From NCBI GenBank assembly GCA_018396955.1, contig JAGTQI010000002.1, positions 1 to 64,000 of the forward strand: DNA of 64,000 bases. The letters run 5' to 3'. This DNA comes from Candidatus Bathyarchaeota archaeon (GTDB lineage Archaea > Thermoproteota > Bathyarchaeia > Bathyarchaeales > Bathycorpusculaceae). Shown here in pieces: positions 1 to 8,137 of this stretch. Each line of letters opens with the position of its first letter. Position 1 is the stretch's first letter. The notes below the pieces were generated by a model. The model was not told where the DNA came from. It saw nothing but the letters and a program-made list of their open reading frames with translations, and ran no database searches. Position numbers and translations under genes: made by a program.

Positions 1-92
1 ATGTTGTTTCTTTGAGCTTCCCTTCCAGTGGTTCTCCCAGTTCCTTCCTTCAACACCAGAACTGGAACCGTTCCTGAGGGTATGGCCGCCAT
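1..92 (-). CDS. Thermosome subunit (group II chaperonin), N-terminal 30 residues only
   Basis: Reading leftward from an ATG at 90-92 gives a protein that begins MAAIPSGTVPVLVLKEGTGR and continues with TTGREAQRNN before the window edge. This is the characteristic start of archaeal thermosome subunits (short N-terminal tail, then V-L-x-L-K/P-E-G-T-x-R-T-x-G-R-x-A-Q-x-x-N). The family folds cytosolic proteins in an ATP-driven double-ring complex. A purine-rich ribosome-binding site (AGGGGGTGAT) lies seven bases upstream and a strong TATA box about 75 bases upstream. The rest of the gene, including all ATPase motifs, is outside the window, so the subunit type cannot be told. Confidence 0.85.
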   Translation of the reverse strand, partial: MAAIPSGTVPVLVLKEGTGRTTGREAQRNN

Positions 93-160
93 GCACCATC
101 ACCCCCTTTCATCTAACTTTTCCATTAGCAGGAAACAGCAAATCACACGAAAATTTTACT

Positions 161-170
161 TCTATATAAA
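161..170 (-). promoter_or_regulatory. TATA box for the thermosome gene
   Basis: On the minus strand this reads TTTATATAGA, preceded by an A-rich stretch that could serve as a BRE. With transcription beginning roughly 25 bases downstream, the thermosome mRNA would carry a leader of about 45-50 nt containing the ribosome-binding site. It lies immediately behind the stop codon of the Sua5 gene, so the thermosome gene probably has its own promoter. Confidence 0.55.
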
Positions 171-175
171 TTTTT

Positions 176-1240
176 CTAGATTCTTGCCTTAACAATTCTA
201 TAACCAGAAGCCTTTCTAAGCCTATTCATAATAGCCAAACCCAACCCCTGAGTCGGCACACCCTCAGCTATGATTATGTTGACGCCTTCAACATCAAACT
301 CCCTTAAAAGCCTAAAAAGGTTCCTCGCAACCACGTCCAAGTGGCTTCTGCTTCCAAGGGATTTTACAACATCAGCCCCGTAAAGGTTGGCGGTTTCATC
401 TGTGGCTAAAACACCTACCTTCATGTTCTGCTCTCTATAACGCTTTACTAGCTCCGTAATCTTTTTGACGACGGCTGAAAGCTCACCCTCAACAACAATT
501 AATTTTGCCTTTGGAGCATAATGTCTATGCTTCATTCCAGGTGAACGCGCCCTCTCAACTGGCAACCTTTTCTCAGCGACAGCAACCGGATGCAGCTCAA
601 CCTTACCAACAATGCCCTCCAATGCCTCGAGTGGCGTACCGCCCGGGCGAAGTATCTGCGGCGGGTGAACAGTCATATCCAGAACTGTTGATTCCACGCC
701 AATTCTGGTTGGGCCAGCATCCAAAACAGCGTCTATCCTCCCATCAAGGTCTTCAAGAACATGTTCAGCTGCGGTTGGACTCGGTCTCCCAGCAAGATTG
801 GCGCTTGGAGCAGCAATGGGACACCCGCTTTCCCTAATTAGAGCTAATGCCACATTGTGTTTTGGCATCCTAACCGCTATAGTGTCTAAACCGGCAACAG
901 TCACATTTGGCACGATACTTGACCGCTTGAAAACCAATGTTAAGGGGCCTGGCCAAAAAGTTTTCATTAGGATATCAGCTTTAGCCGGAATTTCCCTTAC
1001 AAGTTTATAGACGTCCTCAAATCTTCCAACATGAACTATTGGGGGATTATCCAGCGGGCGCCTTTTAGCCTTAAAAAGTGCTAGAACAGCCTCGGCATTT
1101 AATGCGTCGGCGCCTAAACCGTAAACAGTTTCTGTTGGAAAGGCCACTAAACCGCCCTTTCGGATAATATCAGCTGCCTCGCGTATAATTTTGACATCCG
1201 GATTTTTAGGGCTGACTTTGAACACTAAAGTCTTCTTCAT
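176..1240 (-). CDS. sua5: Threonylcarbamoyl-AMP synthase (Sua5/YrdC/YciO family)
   Basis: The protein makes threonylcarbamoyl-AMP from threonine, bicarbonate and ATP, the first step of t6A37 modification of ANN-decoding tRNAs. The YrdC domain covers roughly residues 10-195, with GGLVAFPTETVYGLGADA, the KRRPLDNPP loop and SANLAGRPSPT; the Sua5-specific C-terminal domain follows an SPGMKHRHYAPKA linker. I place the start at ATG 1240 (MKKTLVFKVS), not at an in-frame TTG at 1270: homologues begin near here, and a TATA-like element centred near 1289 would start transcription around 1265, downstream of the TTG. Length (354 residues) is normal for full Sua5. It is transcribed toward the thermosome gene but is probably separate from it. 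Confidence 0.93.
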   Translation of the reverse strand: MKKTLVFKVSPKNPDVKIIREAADIIRKGGLVAFPTETVYGLGADALNAEAVLALFKAKRRPLDNPPIVHVGRFEDVYKLVREIPAKADILMKTFWPGPLTLVFKRSSIVPNVTVAGLDTIAVRMPKHNVALALIRESGCPIAAPSANLAGRPSPTAAEHVLEDLDGRIDAVLDAGPTRIGVESTVLDMTVHPPQILRPGGTPLEALEGIVGKVELHPVAVAEKRLPVERARSPGMKHRHYAPKAKLIVVEGELSAVVKKITELVKRYREQNMKVGVLATDETANLYGADVVKSLGSRSHLDVVARNLFRLLREFDVEGVNIIIAEGVPTQGLGLAIMNRLRKASGYRIVKARI

Positions 1241-1283
1241 GGTTTTCAGCTGTTTCCTTCGCTTTATCAAGTGGTTTTAAACA

Positions 1284-1294
1284 CTTATTTAAAC
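1284..1294 (-). promoter_or_regulatory. Probable TATA box for sua5
   Basis: The minus strand reads GTTTAAATAAG, about 49 bases upstream of the preferred ATG at 1240. It favours that start over the TTG at 1270, which would sit upstream of or at the transcription start. Confidence 0.4.
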
Positions 1295-1331
1295 CCATTT
1301 AAAATGAAGAGAAAATATGGAAAAATAGGGT

Positions 1332-2305
1332 TTATGCAGTTTTAGCTTCGGTTATTGGAATTCTCGTTTTTCTAAAGCCGTAAATTATGACACCTATGCC
1401 TATTAGCGTCCAGCCGAGTCCAAAGAAGATCCATCCATAAGAGTTGTTTAGGGCGGCGTTAGCCTGTATGATTTGCGCTTCCGCCTGTTTTAGCTCTGCC
1501 TCAGCCTGTTTTATTGTGGCGTTTGCCAAAGCGTTGTAGTATTTCGTCATAGCACTGTAGTAATATAGCATGGCATCCTCAAACGCTGTTCCCGTTCCTC
1601 TCCAGCCAGAAGGGCTTCATTCATGTATGTTTCAACGTATGCAAAATGTATTCTTGCATCCTCAAAAGCTCCATTAGTGTAATATTGCTTTCCAAGGTTG
1701 TATTCTATTAGGGCTTTATCCAAAAGGATTCTAGCTTCAGTGGAGTTAAGCTGCATGGAGGTTATATTCCCAATAATATTCTTCAGTTTGTTGTAAAGCC
1801 TGAAAATTCAAAATGCGCCTCCGACATAACAGCGAAGTTGCTTCCAGACAAATACCAGTCATTCTTCGGACATCTTCGTCTTCAACTATATACTCAACAT
1901 TAACAGCGTATGTGTGTACCACGTTTCCGGAGCAATAGTGATTGAAGGCGTAATGTTCCAAACGCTGAAAACTTTCACTTCCAACGGATTCATATATATG
2001 GGAGGGTCAATGGTGTAGTTATACCATTCACCCCAATCAAAGTAGACTTTTATTGCCATGACATTTATCGGCAAGTATATTCGTGGATATTCGTGGCGGT
2101 GGTGGGGGAGTCAAATAATCATTTTGCACGCTTATTGATATATTCCAAGGTGTTTCCTCTTTGTAGGCGACAACTGTTCGTCCATAGTATACGTCTTCGC
2201 CTATTGTAGGGTTAATCCAAGCAAAGTGCTCGATGCTCGCGTTACAGAACCCGCTTTTAAGCAATGTCGATAAAAGTAGCACTACTAACAAAATTTTCTA
2301 CTCAT
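1332..2305 (-). pseudogene. Decayed gene for a secreted, C-terminally membrane-anchored surface protein
   Basis: Five overlapping reading frames on the minus strand together look like one protein. It starts at ATG 2305 with a signal-peptide-like segment (LLVVLLLSTLLKSGFCNA) reached only by a frame change at an AAAATTTT run, continues through a beta-rich extracellular part (EHFAWINPTIGEDVYYGRT, a TPPPPP linker, VYFDWGEWYNYTIDPP), then helical segments (a LDKALIEYNLGKQYYTNGAF stretch and a QAEAELKQAEAQIIQANAAL coiled coil), and ends with a transmembrane helix (WIFFGLGWTLIGIGVIIYGF) and a short charged tail. At least four frameshifts are needed. I do not recognise a specific family. The order signal peptide, ectodomain, coiled coil, TM anchor fits an archaeal surface protein. 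Natural decay is more likely than random assembly error because neighbouring genes are intact. Confidence 0.7.
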
Positions 2306-2393
2306 TTATTATCCCAGTTGCCTTTTATTCTGATTCTGAATATTTTAAACTTCATTAACAATAACGTGTCAATAAAAACAAGCACCAGCAAGT

Positions 2394-2906
2394 TTATACT
2401 ACATAGTAGTCTATGACTTTTTTCATGCTTTTCGGTGCTGCTTGCCTCATGGCGAGCTGTTTGAGGATTTTTATCATTTGTGGTTGGAAGCGGGCAATGT
2501 CTGTCAAGGTTACGAGGCCAACGAGGCGTTTCCCATCAACCACCGGCAACTTTTTAATCTTCATCTGAAACATTAGTTTTACTGCTTCCTCCAGTTCCAT
2601 TTTTGGCTCCACAACAACCAGTGGGCTTGACATGACATCTTTAACCTTTGTTTTGTTAACGTCTCTTGCTTCGGCGACAACTCTTTTCAAAAGGTCTCTT
2701 TCGGTTATTATGCCTATGGCTTTTCCCTTTCGAACGGCTATTAGACATCCTATCTCAAACTTGTTCATCACCTCGGCGGCTTCACGAACACTTGACTCTT
2801 CGTCTATGGTTATGACCTCTCTAACCATTACATCTTCAACTCTAAGGGAAAGCGGGCTTTCCGATTTTTCTGCTTCTTCTTCGTTTTCCAAGATTTCACC
2901 AAACAT
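2394..2906 (-). CDS. Tandem CBS-domain protein
   Basis: A 170-residue protein made almost entirely of a CBS pair (Bateman module): CBS1 around residues 20-80 (VEDVMVREVITIDEESSVRE, IGIITERDLLKRVV) and CBS2 around residues 85-145 (VKDVMSSPLVVVEPKMELEE, LVGLVTLTDIARF). Such modules bind adenine nucleotides or SAM and act as regulatory sensors; no fused effector domain is present, so the partner is unknown. An acidic N-terminal tail (ILENEEEAEKSES) precedes CBS1. The gene stands alone between the UbiD cluster and a decayed gene and has its own TATA box very close to the ATG. Confidence 0.85.
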   Translation of the reverse strand: MFGEILENEEEAEKSESPLSLRVEDVMVREVITIDEESSVREAAEVMNKFEIGCLIAVRKGKAIGIITERDLLKRVVAEARDVNKTKVKDVMSSPLVVVEPKMELEEAVKLMFQMKIKKLPVVDGKRLVGLVTLTDIARFQPQMIKILKQLAMRQAAPKSMKKVIDYYVV

Positions 2907-2920
2907 CCAATAAGGAAACC

Positions 2921-2933
2921 CACATATATAATT
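2921..2933 (-). promoter_or_regulatory. TATA box for the CBS-domain gene
   Basis: The minus strand reads AATTATATATGTG within an AT-rich block, centred about 21-24 bases upstream of the ATG at 2906. No clear ribosome-binding site lies between, so the mRNA is probably leaderless or nearly so. Confidence 0.5.
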
Positions 2934-2956
2934 ATACGCGTTAACAAGCAGACACT

Positions 2957-4300
2957 TCAGTGTCCAAGGAGTTTCCGCGTCAACTCCTCAACACGCCTGC
3001 TCGCTGGTATCCGCGCCCTCTCAAACTTCTCCGCAGGCTTTGTTAAGGGCTTAGTGGCGTCCAAACCCATTTTTGAAGTTAAACCCGTCTCCTGGTTTGC
3101 TGACGAATCCAATGTTGACCCCCTTACGTTCTTTATTATGATTAAGTCTTCTGCCGCTTGGAAGCGAGTAGCAATAGCCCATTCAACATCTGCCATGTTA
3201 AACACGTCAATGTCGGTGTCCACAACAACAGCGTGTTTTAGGCTTGGGTGTGCTGCAAAGGCGGCTAACAAGGCGTTTTTCCCATCGCCGTCAAGTTGTT
3301 TTTCTATGGATATTATTGCATGAAGCCAACCGCCACCGCCAACTGAGAGGTTTACAGCCTTAACCTTTGGCACAACCCTCGAAACCGCCTCATAAATAGC
3401 AGCCTCGTGAGGGAGACCCATCAAAAGCCTATGCTCAGCCCCGGATGGCAAAAGCGCTTGATAAATGTATTCTCCGCGGCGCATTACATTGACAACTTCG
3501 ACGACGGGCTGTTTACGCTCAATATCATATGTTCCGGTGATGTCTACAAGTGGTCCTTCTGGCACTTCCTTAGACGCTGAAATTCTACCTTCCAAAACAA
3601 GTTCTGCGTCCGCCGGGGCATAGGCATCCACATACTTGCATTTCACTAACTGAAGTTTGCCGCTCAACAGTGTATTTGCAACCTCAAACTCATTCACCCC
3701 GAAGGGCACTGGCGAGGAAGCTGCCAACATTACTGCTGGGTGAACGCCAACAGAAATTGCCACGTCCAAATCAACTTCCGCCTCCTTAGCCATCTGCCAC
3801 AGCTTATAGAGGTGCCTCGGAACCAACCGTATCGCTAAATGTCTCTCGTCTAAAAGCTGTAAACGGTGGATGGAAACGTTCTCTATTGTTCCGTCAAGGC
3901 TTTTCGCATGGACAACAGCTGAAGTTATGTAGGGACCAGCATCCCGCTCGAAATGCGTCAAAATTGGAATTCGGAGCAAGTCTGGCTCTTCGACAACCTC
4001 TTTAACAGCACCGTCCTCAATAATTTTGGGCTTTAGGGGATTGCGCCAAGCCTCTAAAAGTTTTTGATAAAGCCCTTCTGGTTCAACGTTTAGGGCTTCG
4101 CATATGCGCTTCCTTGTTCCACAAACGTTTGCCACAATCTTGGTTTTAGTGCCTTCAACGTTTTCGAACAGGAGAATTGGACCATTAGCATCGAAGGCTT
4201 TCATGATGTAGGGGATTTCAAAGTTTGTGGAAACCTCTTCCTTTATGCGAAGTATTTCGCCCTTTTCCTCTACCCGTGCCAAAAAAGTTCTTAGGCTCAT
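2957..4300 (-). CDS. UbiD-family prenylated-FMN decarboxylase
   Basis: A 447-residue UbiD-type (de)carboxylase (SLRTFLARVEEKGEILRI start; central NVSIHRLQLLDERHLAIRL and LPSGAEHRLLMGLPHEAAI; C-terminal TDIDVFNMADVEWAIATRFQ). The family uses prenylated FMN made by UbiX, which is not in this window. In archaea a UbiD homologue of this size has been shown to be the phosphomevalonate-derived anhydromevalonate-phosphate decarboxylase of the archaeal mevalonate pathway; that is one plausible role here, especially as CarS, which consumes isoprenoid lipids, is nearby. Aromatic-acid decarboxylation cannot be excluded. The start overlaps the end of the upstream PAC4-like gene by four bases, implying translational coupling. 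Confidence 0.88.
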   Translation of the reverse strand: MSLRTFLARVEEKGEILRIKEEVSTNFEIPYIMKAFDANGPILLFENVEGTKTKIVANVCGTRKRICEALNVEPEGLYQKLLEAWRNPLKPKIIEDGAVKEVVEEPDLLRIPILTHFERDAGPYITSAVVHAKSLDGTIENVSIHRLQLLDERHLAIRLVPRHLYKLWQMAKEAEVDLDVAISVGVHPAVMLAASSPVPFGVNEFEVANTLLSGKLQLVKCKYVDAYAPADAELVLEGRISASKEVPEGPLVDITGTYDIERKQPVVEVVNVMRRGEYIYQALLPSGAEHRLLMGLPHEAAIYEAVSRVVPKVKAVNLSVGGGGWLHAIISIEKQLDGDGKNALLAAFAAHPSLKHAVVVDTDIDVFNMADVEWAIATRFQAAEDLIIIKNVRGSTLDSSANQETGLTSKMGLDATKPLTKPAEKFERARIPASRRVEELTRKLLGH

Positions 4301-4686
4301 GTTATGCCTCCCTCTCGGCTTTCAAAACCCTCAATTTTTGGTTCGGTTAGGGTGACTCTTTCAATAAGTCGCTTAAAGATGGCTTGTGCTTGCATTTCGT
4401 CCATTCTCTCCAAGTAGACGGAAACTATGGCTATTTTGCCCTTTTTCGAAGCTAAATACTCGGCGAACATGCGGGCGGAAATGACATTTCTGGTGCCGAG
4501 AATAACATATGAGGATGGCAGTCCTGGGGTGTCTGGAGGTTTCGGAATGGCTATAGCTAGTGTTCCAAGCCTATCCTCATTCTCGCTTAAGAGTATTAGA
4601 CATGAGTTCTTTGTTTCAAGGTAAACAGAGAGAAAATGAATGTTTTGTTCAACCAACTCATCTTTAATAACTTTGGCTCGCTCCAT
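4297..4686 (-). CDS. Small protein resembling proteasome assembly chaperone 4 (PAC4)
   Basis: A 129-residue protein with an alternating beta/alpha pattern and no catalytic motif I recognise. From memory the segment LGTLAIAIPK, a gap, VILGTRNVISARMFAEYLAS, KKGKIAIVSVYLERM, then FKRLIERV, matches the layout of eukaryotic PAC4 (LAVAM..., LLGD...GLAQRLARK, QVFVSYNL, VENRIKEEM). This is an inference from pattern, not a database result. The start is set at ATG 4686 rather than the in-frame TTG 4701, because a TATA box at 4703-4712 would start transcription almost exactly at the ATG. The gene ends overlapping the UbiD start codon by four bases, so the two are co-translated. Confidence 0.55.
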   Translation of the reverse strand: MERAKVIKDELVEQNIHFLSVYLETKNSCLILLSENEDRLGTLAIAIPKPPDTPGLPSSYVILGTRNVISARMFAEYLASKKGKIAIVSVYLERMDEMQAQAIFKRLIERVTLTEPKIEGFESREGGIT

Positions 4687-4702
4687 CTTCGGATTCTCCA
4701 AC

Positions 4703-4712
4703 GTATTTATAG
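4703..4712 (-). promoter_or_regulatory. TATA box for the PAC4-like/UbiD operon
   Basis: The minus strand reads CTATAAATAC, centred about 22 bases upstream of ATG 4686, with no ribosome-binding site in between. This predicts a leaderless mRNA and decides the start of the first gene. Confidence 0.5.
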
Positions 4713-4757
4713 CTTAACGCATTCACTATTTATTACTTTCAAGATGGGAAGGCTGAA

Positions 4758-5414
4758 ATGAGCGAGAAAAGAGCGGAAGAAATCCTGCAAATTCTACGGA
4801 AGAACTTTACTCTGCCAAAATGGGTTTCAGCAGACCACAACACCTTCGAAACCCTAATCATAACAATAATTTCTCAGAATACGTCTGACAGAAATACTGA
4901 GAGAGCCTTCGAAAAACTTTCCAAAACCTTTCCGATAACCCCGGAAGCCCTAGCAAAAGCCGAAACAAGCAAAATTGAGGAGTGCCTAAAAGTGGCTGGA
5001 CTTTACCGAAACAAGGCGAGAATAATAAGGGAGGTTTCAAAGATAATTCTGGAAAAATTTGGCGGAAAATTCGAGACGGTTTTAGCTTTACCCTTTGAAA
5101 AGGCAAGAGAAACCCTTATGAAGTTGCCGGGCGTTGGTCCAAAAACAGCTGATGTTTTACTGCTTTTCTCGGCAAACAAGCCAACAATACCAGTGGACAC
5201 CCATGTGAACCGCGTTTCAAAAAGACTTGAACTTGCACCAGATGATGGAGATTATGAACGTGTCCGTGAATCGCTTCAGCGGTTATTTAAACCAGAGGAT
5301 TATCTTGAGGTTCACATACTTCTAATTTTGTTGGGGAGAAAATATTGCAAAGCCATAAAACCCCTCTGCAAGCCGTGCCCGGTTAAAACATTATGCCCAT
5401 CCAAAACTGAATAG
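4758..5414 (+). CDS. nth: Endonuclease III (DNA glycosylase/AP lyase)
   Basis: A 218-residue HhH-GPD base-excision-repair glycosylase. The helix-hairpin-helix reads LPGVGPKTADV with the catalytic Lys at residue 129; the catalytic Asp is D147 in VDTHVNR; the C-terminal [4Fe-4S] cluster ligands are C197, C204, C207 and C213 in the usual C-x6-C-x2-C-x5-C spacing. It removes oxidised pyrimidines and nicks the strand by beta-elimination. The gene is divergent from the PAC4-like operon and meets the Clp1-like gene tail to tail, with a single base between their stop codons. Confidence 0.95.
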   Translation: MSEKRAEEILQILRKNFTLPKWVSADHNTFETLIITIISQNTSDRNTERAFEKLSKTFPITPEALAKAETSKIEECLKVAGLYRNKARIIREVSKIILEKFGGKFETVLALPFEKARETLMKLPGVGPKTADVLLLFSANKPTIPVDTHVNRVSKRLELAPDDGDYERVRESLQRLFKPEDYLEVHILLILLGRKYCKAIKPLCKPCPVKTLCPSKTE

Positions 5415-5415
5415 C

Positions 5416-6714
5416 CTAGGGAATTTTTACCCTCTCCTCAATTATTGGCGGCGAGACTTCCTTAAGATTTTCATCCAACTTCACCTTTCCAAATATAACT
5501 GTTGATATGCCGCTAGAAACTGGTGTGAAGATTTTTATAACTTTTCTTCTATAGTCGATTTCCCTTAAAACGCCTATGCCGAGAAACTTTTTCTCGTCGT
5601 TGTAAAGGGCTAGGAGAAAGCCCTTCTCATCGCCCTTAAATGTGACAACAACCCTCTTGCCTAGAGCTTCTTCGGCTCTCTTAATGTTTTCAGGGTTTAT
5701 CCATCGGTTTCTGCCAATAACCACATAGATTCTGTCCCTAAGCTCAACCATGTATAGGGGTTTCATTCCCAGCAAGTCGTAAATTTCTCTTTCCCGCCTT
5801 TTATCCAAAAAGTTCTTGCCTAGAACCAAAAATTCATCACTTTCGATTTTAAGCCAGCTCATTGGTATGGACTGAACCCTCGAATTTTTTAGGTATTTTA
5901 TGTAGCCCAACTCTCTGAGGCTTCTGCGTTTGTCTCTGCTTCTTTGTTTTATGGTTTGAGGAGAATCAATAATCACTGTCCGGAAGAGCTTAACAGCCTC
6001 TATGAGAGGTTTCAGCTTTTCATCTTGTTGTATGCAGTAGATTATGCTTGGTTCAATTTTTTCTATAAGCTGAGCCTTATAGCGTACTGCGTCTTCCCCT
6101 TCCACCCAACCATCAGTGTTTACAATAACAAAATCCGAGTTGCCGCTCAAAATTTCGCTTTTTAATAAAGTCAACCCGTAAATTACCTTTTCCGCAGCCC
6201 TGCTCGGCGATGTAACACCAACAAAGAAGGCGTTTTTGGCTTCTAGGTTAAAGAGATCGGTAACATGCCTTGGAACGAAGGCATAAGCCAGCGTGCAGGG
6301 AGGACCAATATCTGACTGTCCCAAGTCACCGTCCAGAATGGCTACTTTGCGCTTTTCATTTAAAAGCTTATTCACCAGGTATGTGCAGAAGCTTGTTTTC
6401 CCAGAATCCACGGTTCCCAGCACCAAGGCTACGGCCGGTTTTGTCTGGACTGTTAATAGTTCCTCGTAAGCTTCATCCCATGAAGTTGGAATAGTGTTTC
6501 CATCAACCTCCTCCACGTTTGCGTTCTCACCAAGCGCCACATTGAATGTTGCTGGTTCTTTTATAAAGAAGGGCATTCTCTTCCCGTCTCTTATCACGAC
6601 CTTTTCCATGTTCCGCAATGCGTAGCCGAAAACTTCAGCCTTGCCAGAAACCAGCGTAACCGATGCTGGTCCATCGACAAGTAGGGTTTTTCCATCTTTG
6701 ACGTTCATTTTCAT
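5416..6714 (-). CDS. Clp1/Grc3-type polynucleotide 5'-kinase
   Basis: A 432-residue protein with the Clp1 layout: a beta-rich N-terminal domain (about residues 1-90), a P-loop kinase domain with Walker A GTVDSGKTS at 100-108 and the lid/Walker-B-like GDLGQSDIGPP just after, and a beta-barrel C-terminal domain (about 310-432). Archaeal Clp1 homologues phosphorylate 5'-OH ends of RNA and are implicated in tRNA splicing and rRNA processing. Its ATG overlaps the stop of the upstream RNase H-fold gene by four bases, so both are made from one mRNA, which suggests joint work on nucleic acids. Confidence 0.9.
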   Translation of the reverse strand: MKMNVKDGKTLLVDGPASVTLVSGKAEVFGYALRNMEKVVIRDGKRMPFFIKEPATFNVALGENANVEEVDGNTIPTSWDEAYEELLTVQTKPAVALVLGTVDSGKTSFCTYLVNKLLNEKRKVAILDGDLGQSDIGPPCTLAYAFVPRHVTDLFNLEAKNAFFVGVTSPSRAAEKVIYGLTLLKSEILSGNSDFVIVNTDGWVEGEDAVRYKAQLIEKIEPSIIYCIQQDEKLKPLIEAVKLFRTVIIDSPQTIKQRSRDKRRSLRELGYIKYLKNSRVQSIPMSWLKIESDEFLVLGKNFLDKRREREIYDLLGMKPLYMVELRDRIYVVIGRNRWINPENIKRAEEALGKRVVVTFKGDEKGFLLALYNDEKKFLGIGVLREIDYRRKVIKIFTPVSSGISTVIFGKVKLDENLKEVSPPIIEERVKIP

Positions 6715-7352
6715 TGTTTTTCTCTCCTAACGTAAACCTGCCCGTTTCTTCTCGCAATTTTTATGGCTGAAACTATGTCTCTTAAACCTCTCCTATGCTT
6801 TGAGTCGCTTATATATCGGTCTGTTCCAGCCTCGCTGACGCTTTCCAAAACTATGTTGGGAGGAAGCTTTCTGTCAAGGGCTTTTAAAAGCCTCTCCTTG
6901 TATTCGGGTATGCCATCACCAACCTTAACGGCAATCATAGAAGCCCTAACACCTTTAAAGCTGTTTATGATGTTCTCTATTTCGTCCAGCGTCTCATTCA
7001 TGCTGAAACAGTTTCCAGTCCTAATAACCTTCCCATCAGCCAAAACAGCCAATCCCAAAACCTCACCGGGGTCAACACCTATAACTATCTGCTTGTAGGA
7101 ATCTTTTCCCTCAATGTATTGCAGTGTCTGGTTTACCAAAGCCTGCAGGTCCATTCCATCCTTAAAAACTAGGATGTTTTCATGGTTTATGTGGGAGCGC
7201 TCCTTTTCGGTCGTTATTACGACTTTTATCTCTAAGGGTATGGGCTCGTATGGTGTCAGGCTTATGAAGGGCACGTTGGCTTTCTTCAACTCGTTAACTA
7301 CTAGGTAGTAAGCTTTACCTGAAACTGTTGCAACCGCCACTTCCGCTTTCAT
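6711..7352 (-). CDS. RuvC/RNase H-fold protein, uncharacterised
   Basis: A 213-residue protein whose residues 88-205 look like an RNase H-like nuclease fold: a first strand with an Asp in IVIGVDPGEVLGLAVL (D94), a second strand (KVIRTGNCFSM), a third with SMIAVKVGDGIPEYKERL, and a C-terminal helix ending DSKHRRGLRDIVSAIKIARR. The first 80 residues form a separate alpha/beta domain beginning MKAEVAVATVSGKAYYLVV. The arrangement resembles RuvC/YqgF-type resolvases, but I cannot show a complete acidic triad. It is translationally coupled to the Clp1-like kinase and divergent from radB, so a role in RNA or recombination intermediates is a reasonable guess only. Confidence 0.65.
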   Translation of the reverse strand: MKAEVAVATVSGKAYYLVVNELKKANVPFISLTPYEPIPLEIKVVITTEKERSHINHENILVFKDGMDLQALVNQTLQYIEGKDSYKQIVIGVDPGEVLGLAVLADGKVIRTGNCFSMNETLDEIENIINSFKGVRASMIAVKVGDGIPEYKERLLKALDRKLPPNIVLESVSEAGTDRYISDSKHRRGLRDIVSAIKIARRNGQVYVRREKQ

Positions 7353-7414
7353 ACAACCTTCCTAGTAACGCCTTTTCAAGCAACAAATTATTATTTCGAA
7401 CCTTATATCTATTA

Positions 7415-8134
7415 ATGTGCGTGCCATTGCTACAGAAGATAGCAACAAACGTCAAAATGCTTGACAAGGCCCTTGAAGGCGGCTTCGCCATAGGCGAGGT
7501 CAGCCTAATATATGGAGAGGCGGAAACAGCCAAAACAACCTTGGCAATACAATGTGCGGTTAGCTGCGCGAGACAAGGGTTCAAAACATTTTTTATAGAC
7601 TGCGATGGTACATTTTCCGCCAGAAGGCTTTCACAAATCGCATCTTGCGACATTGAAAAAGTGGCGGAGCTCATAATACTTGCAAGACCTAAAAGCTTCA
7701 AGGAACAAGCCCTCGTCATAGACCAGTCAGTCAACTACATAACCAAAGGCTTCGGACTCGTCGTAGTAGACACTGCAACCTTCTTGTACCGCGTGGAAGT
7801 GGCGGAAAATCCTGATAAAACATTCGAGCTTAACCGTGAACTGAATAGGCAGATGGCTTTGCTAGCGCAAACCGCAAAAATACGGAAAGTGGCGGCTCTC
7901 ATCCTAAGCCAAGTTAGAAGCGTATTTGATGAAGCCTATGTGGATGTCGAACCAGTAGCCACAAGAGTGTTAAAGTTTTGGGCAAACACAATAGTTGCAA
8001 TGAAACCAACAGAAAATCCAAAAGTTGTTAAGATAATAATGGAGAAAAAGGAAAAAATGACCAAGCCCTTCTCATGTTACGCAGAAATAAGCGAAAAGGG
8101 GCTGTGCGAGCTTCCACAACAATACGAAGGTTAA
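7415..8134 (+). CDS. radB: DNA repair and recombination protein RadB
   Basis: A 239-residue RecA-fold protein without the N-terminal HhH domain of RadA, as in RadB. Walker A is GEAETAKTT (residues 34-42) and Walker B is LVVVDTATF (about 115-123). RadB is a RadA paralogue thought to help load RadA and manage recombination intermediates. The start is set at ATG 7415 (MCVPLLQKIATNVKML), because the upstream in-frame extension overlaps the divergent gene and adds residues not expected in the family. carS follows after three bases, so the two genes are co-transcribed. Confidence 0.88.
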   Translation: MCVPLLQKIATNVKMLDKALEGGFAIGEVSLIYGEAETAKTTLAIQCAVSCARQGFKTFFIDCDGTFSARRLSQIASCDIEKVAELIILARPKSFKEQALVIDQSVNYITKGFGLVVVDTATFLYRVEVAENPDKTFELNRELNRQMALLAQTAKIRKVAALILSQVRSVFDEAYVDVEPVATRVLKFWANTIVAMKPTENPKVVKIIMEKKEKMTKPFSCYAEISEKGLCELPQQYEG

Positions 8135-8137
8135 AAG

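Noticed and set aside
505-1010. Two plus-strand open frames of 110 and 70 codons
   Set aside because: They lie opposite the sua5 gene, have no family features and no ribosome-binding site; shadows of the real gene.
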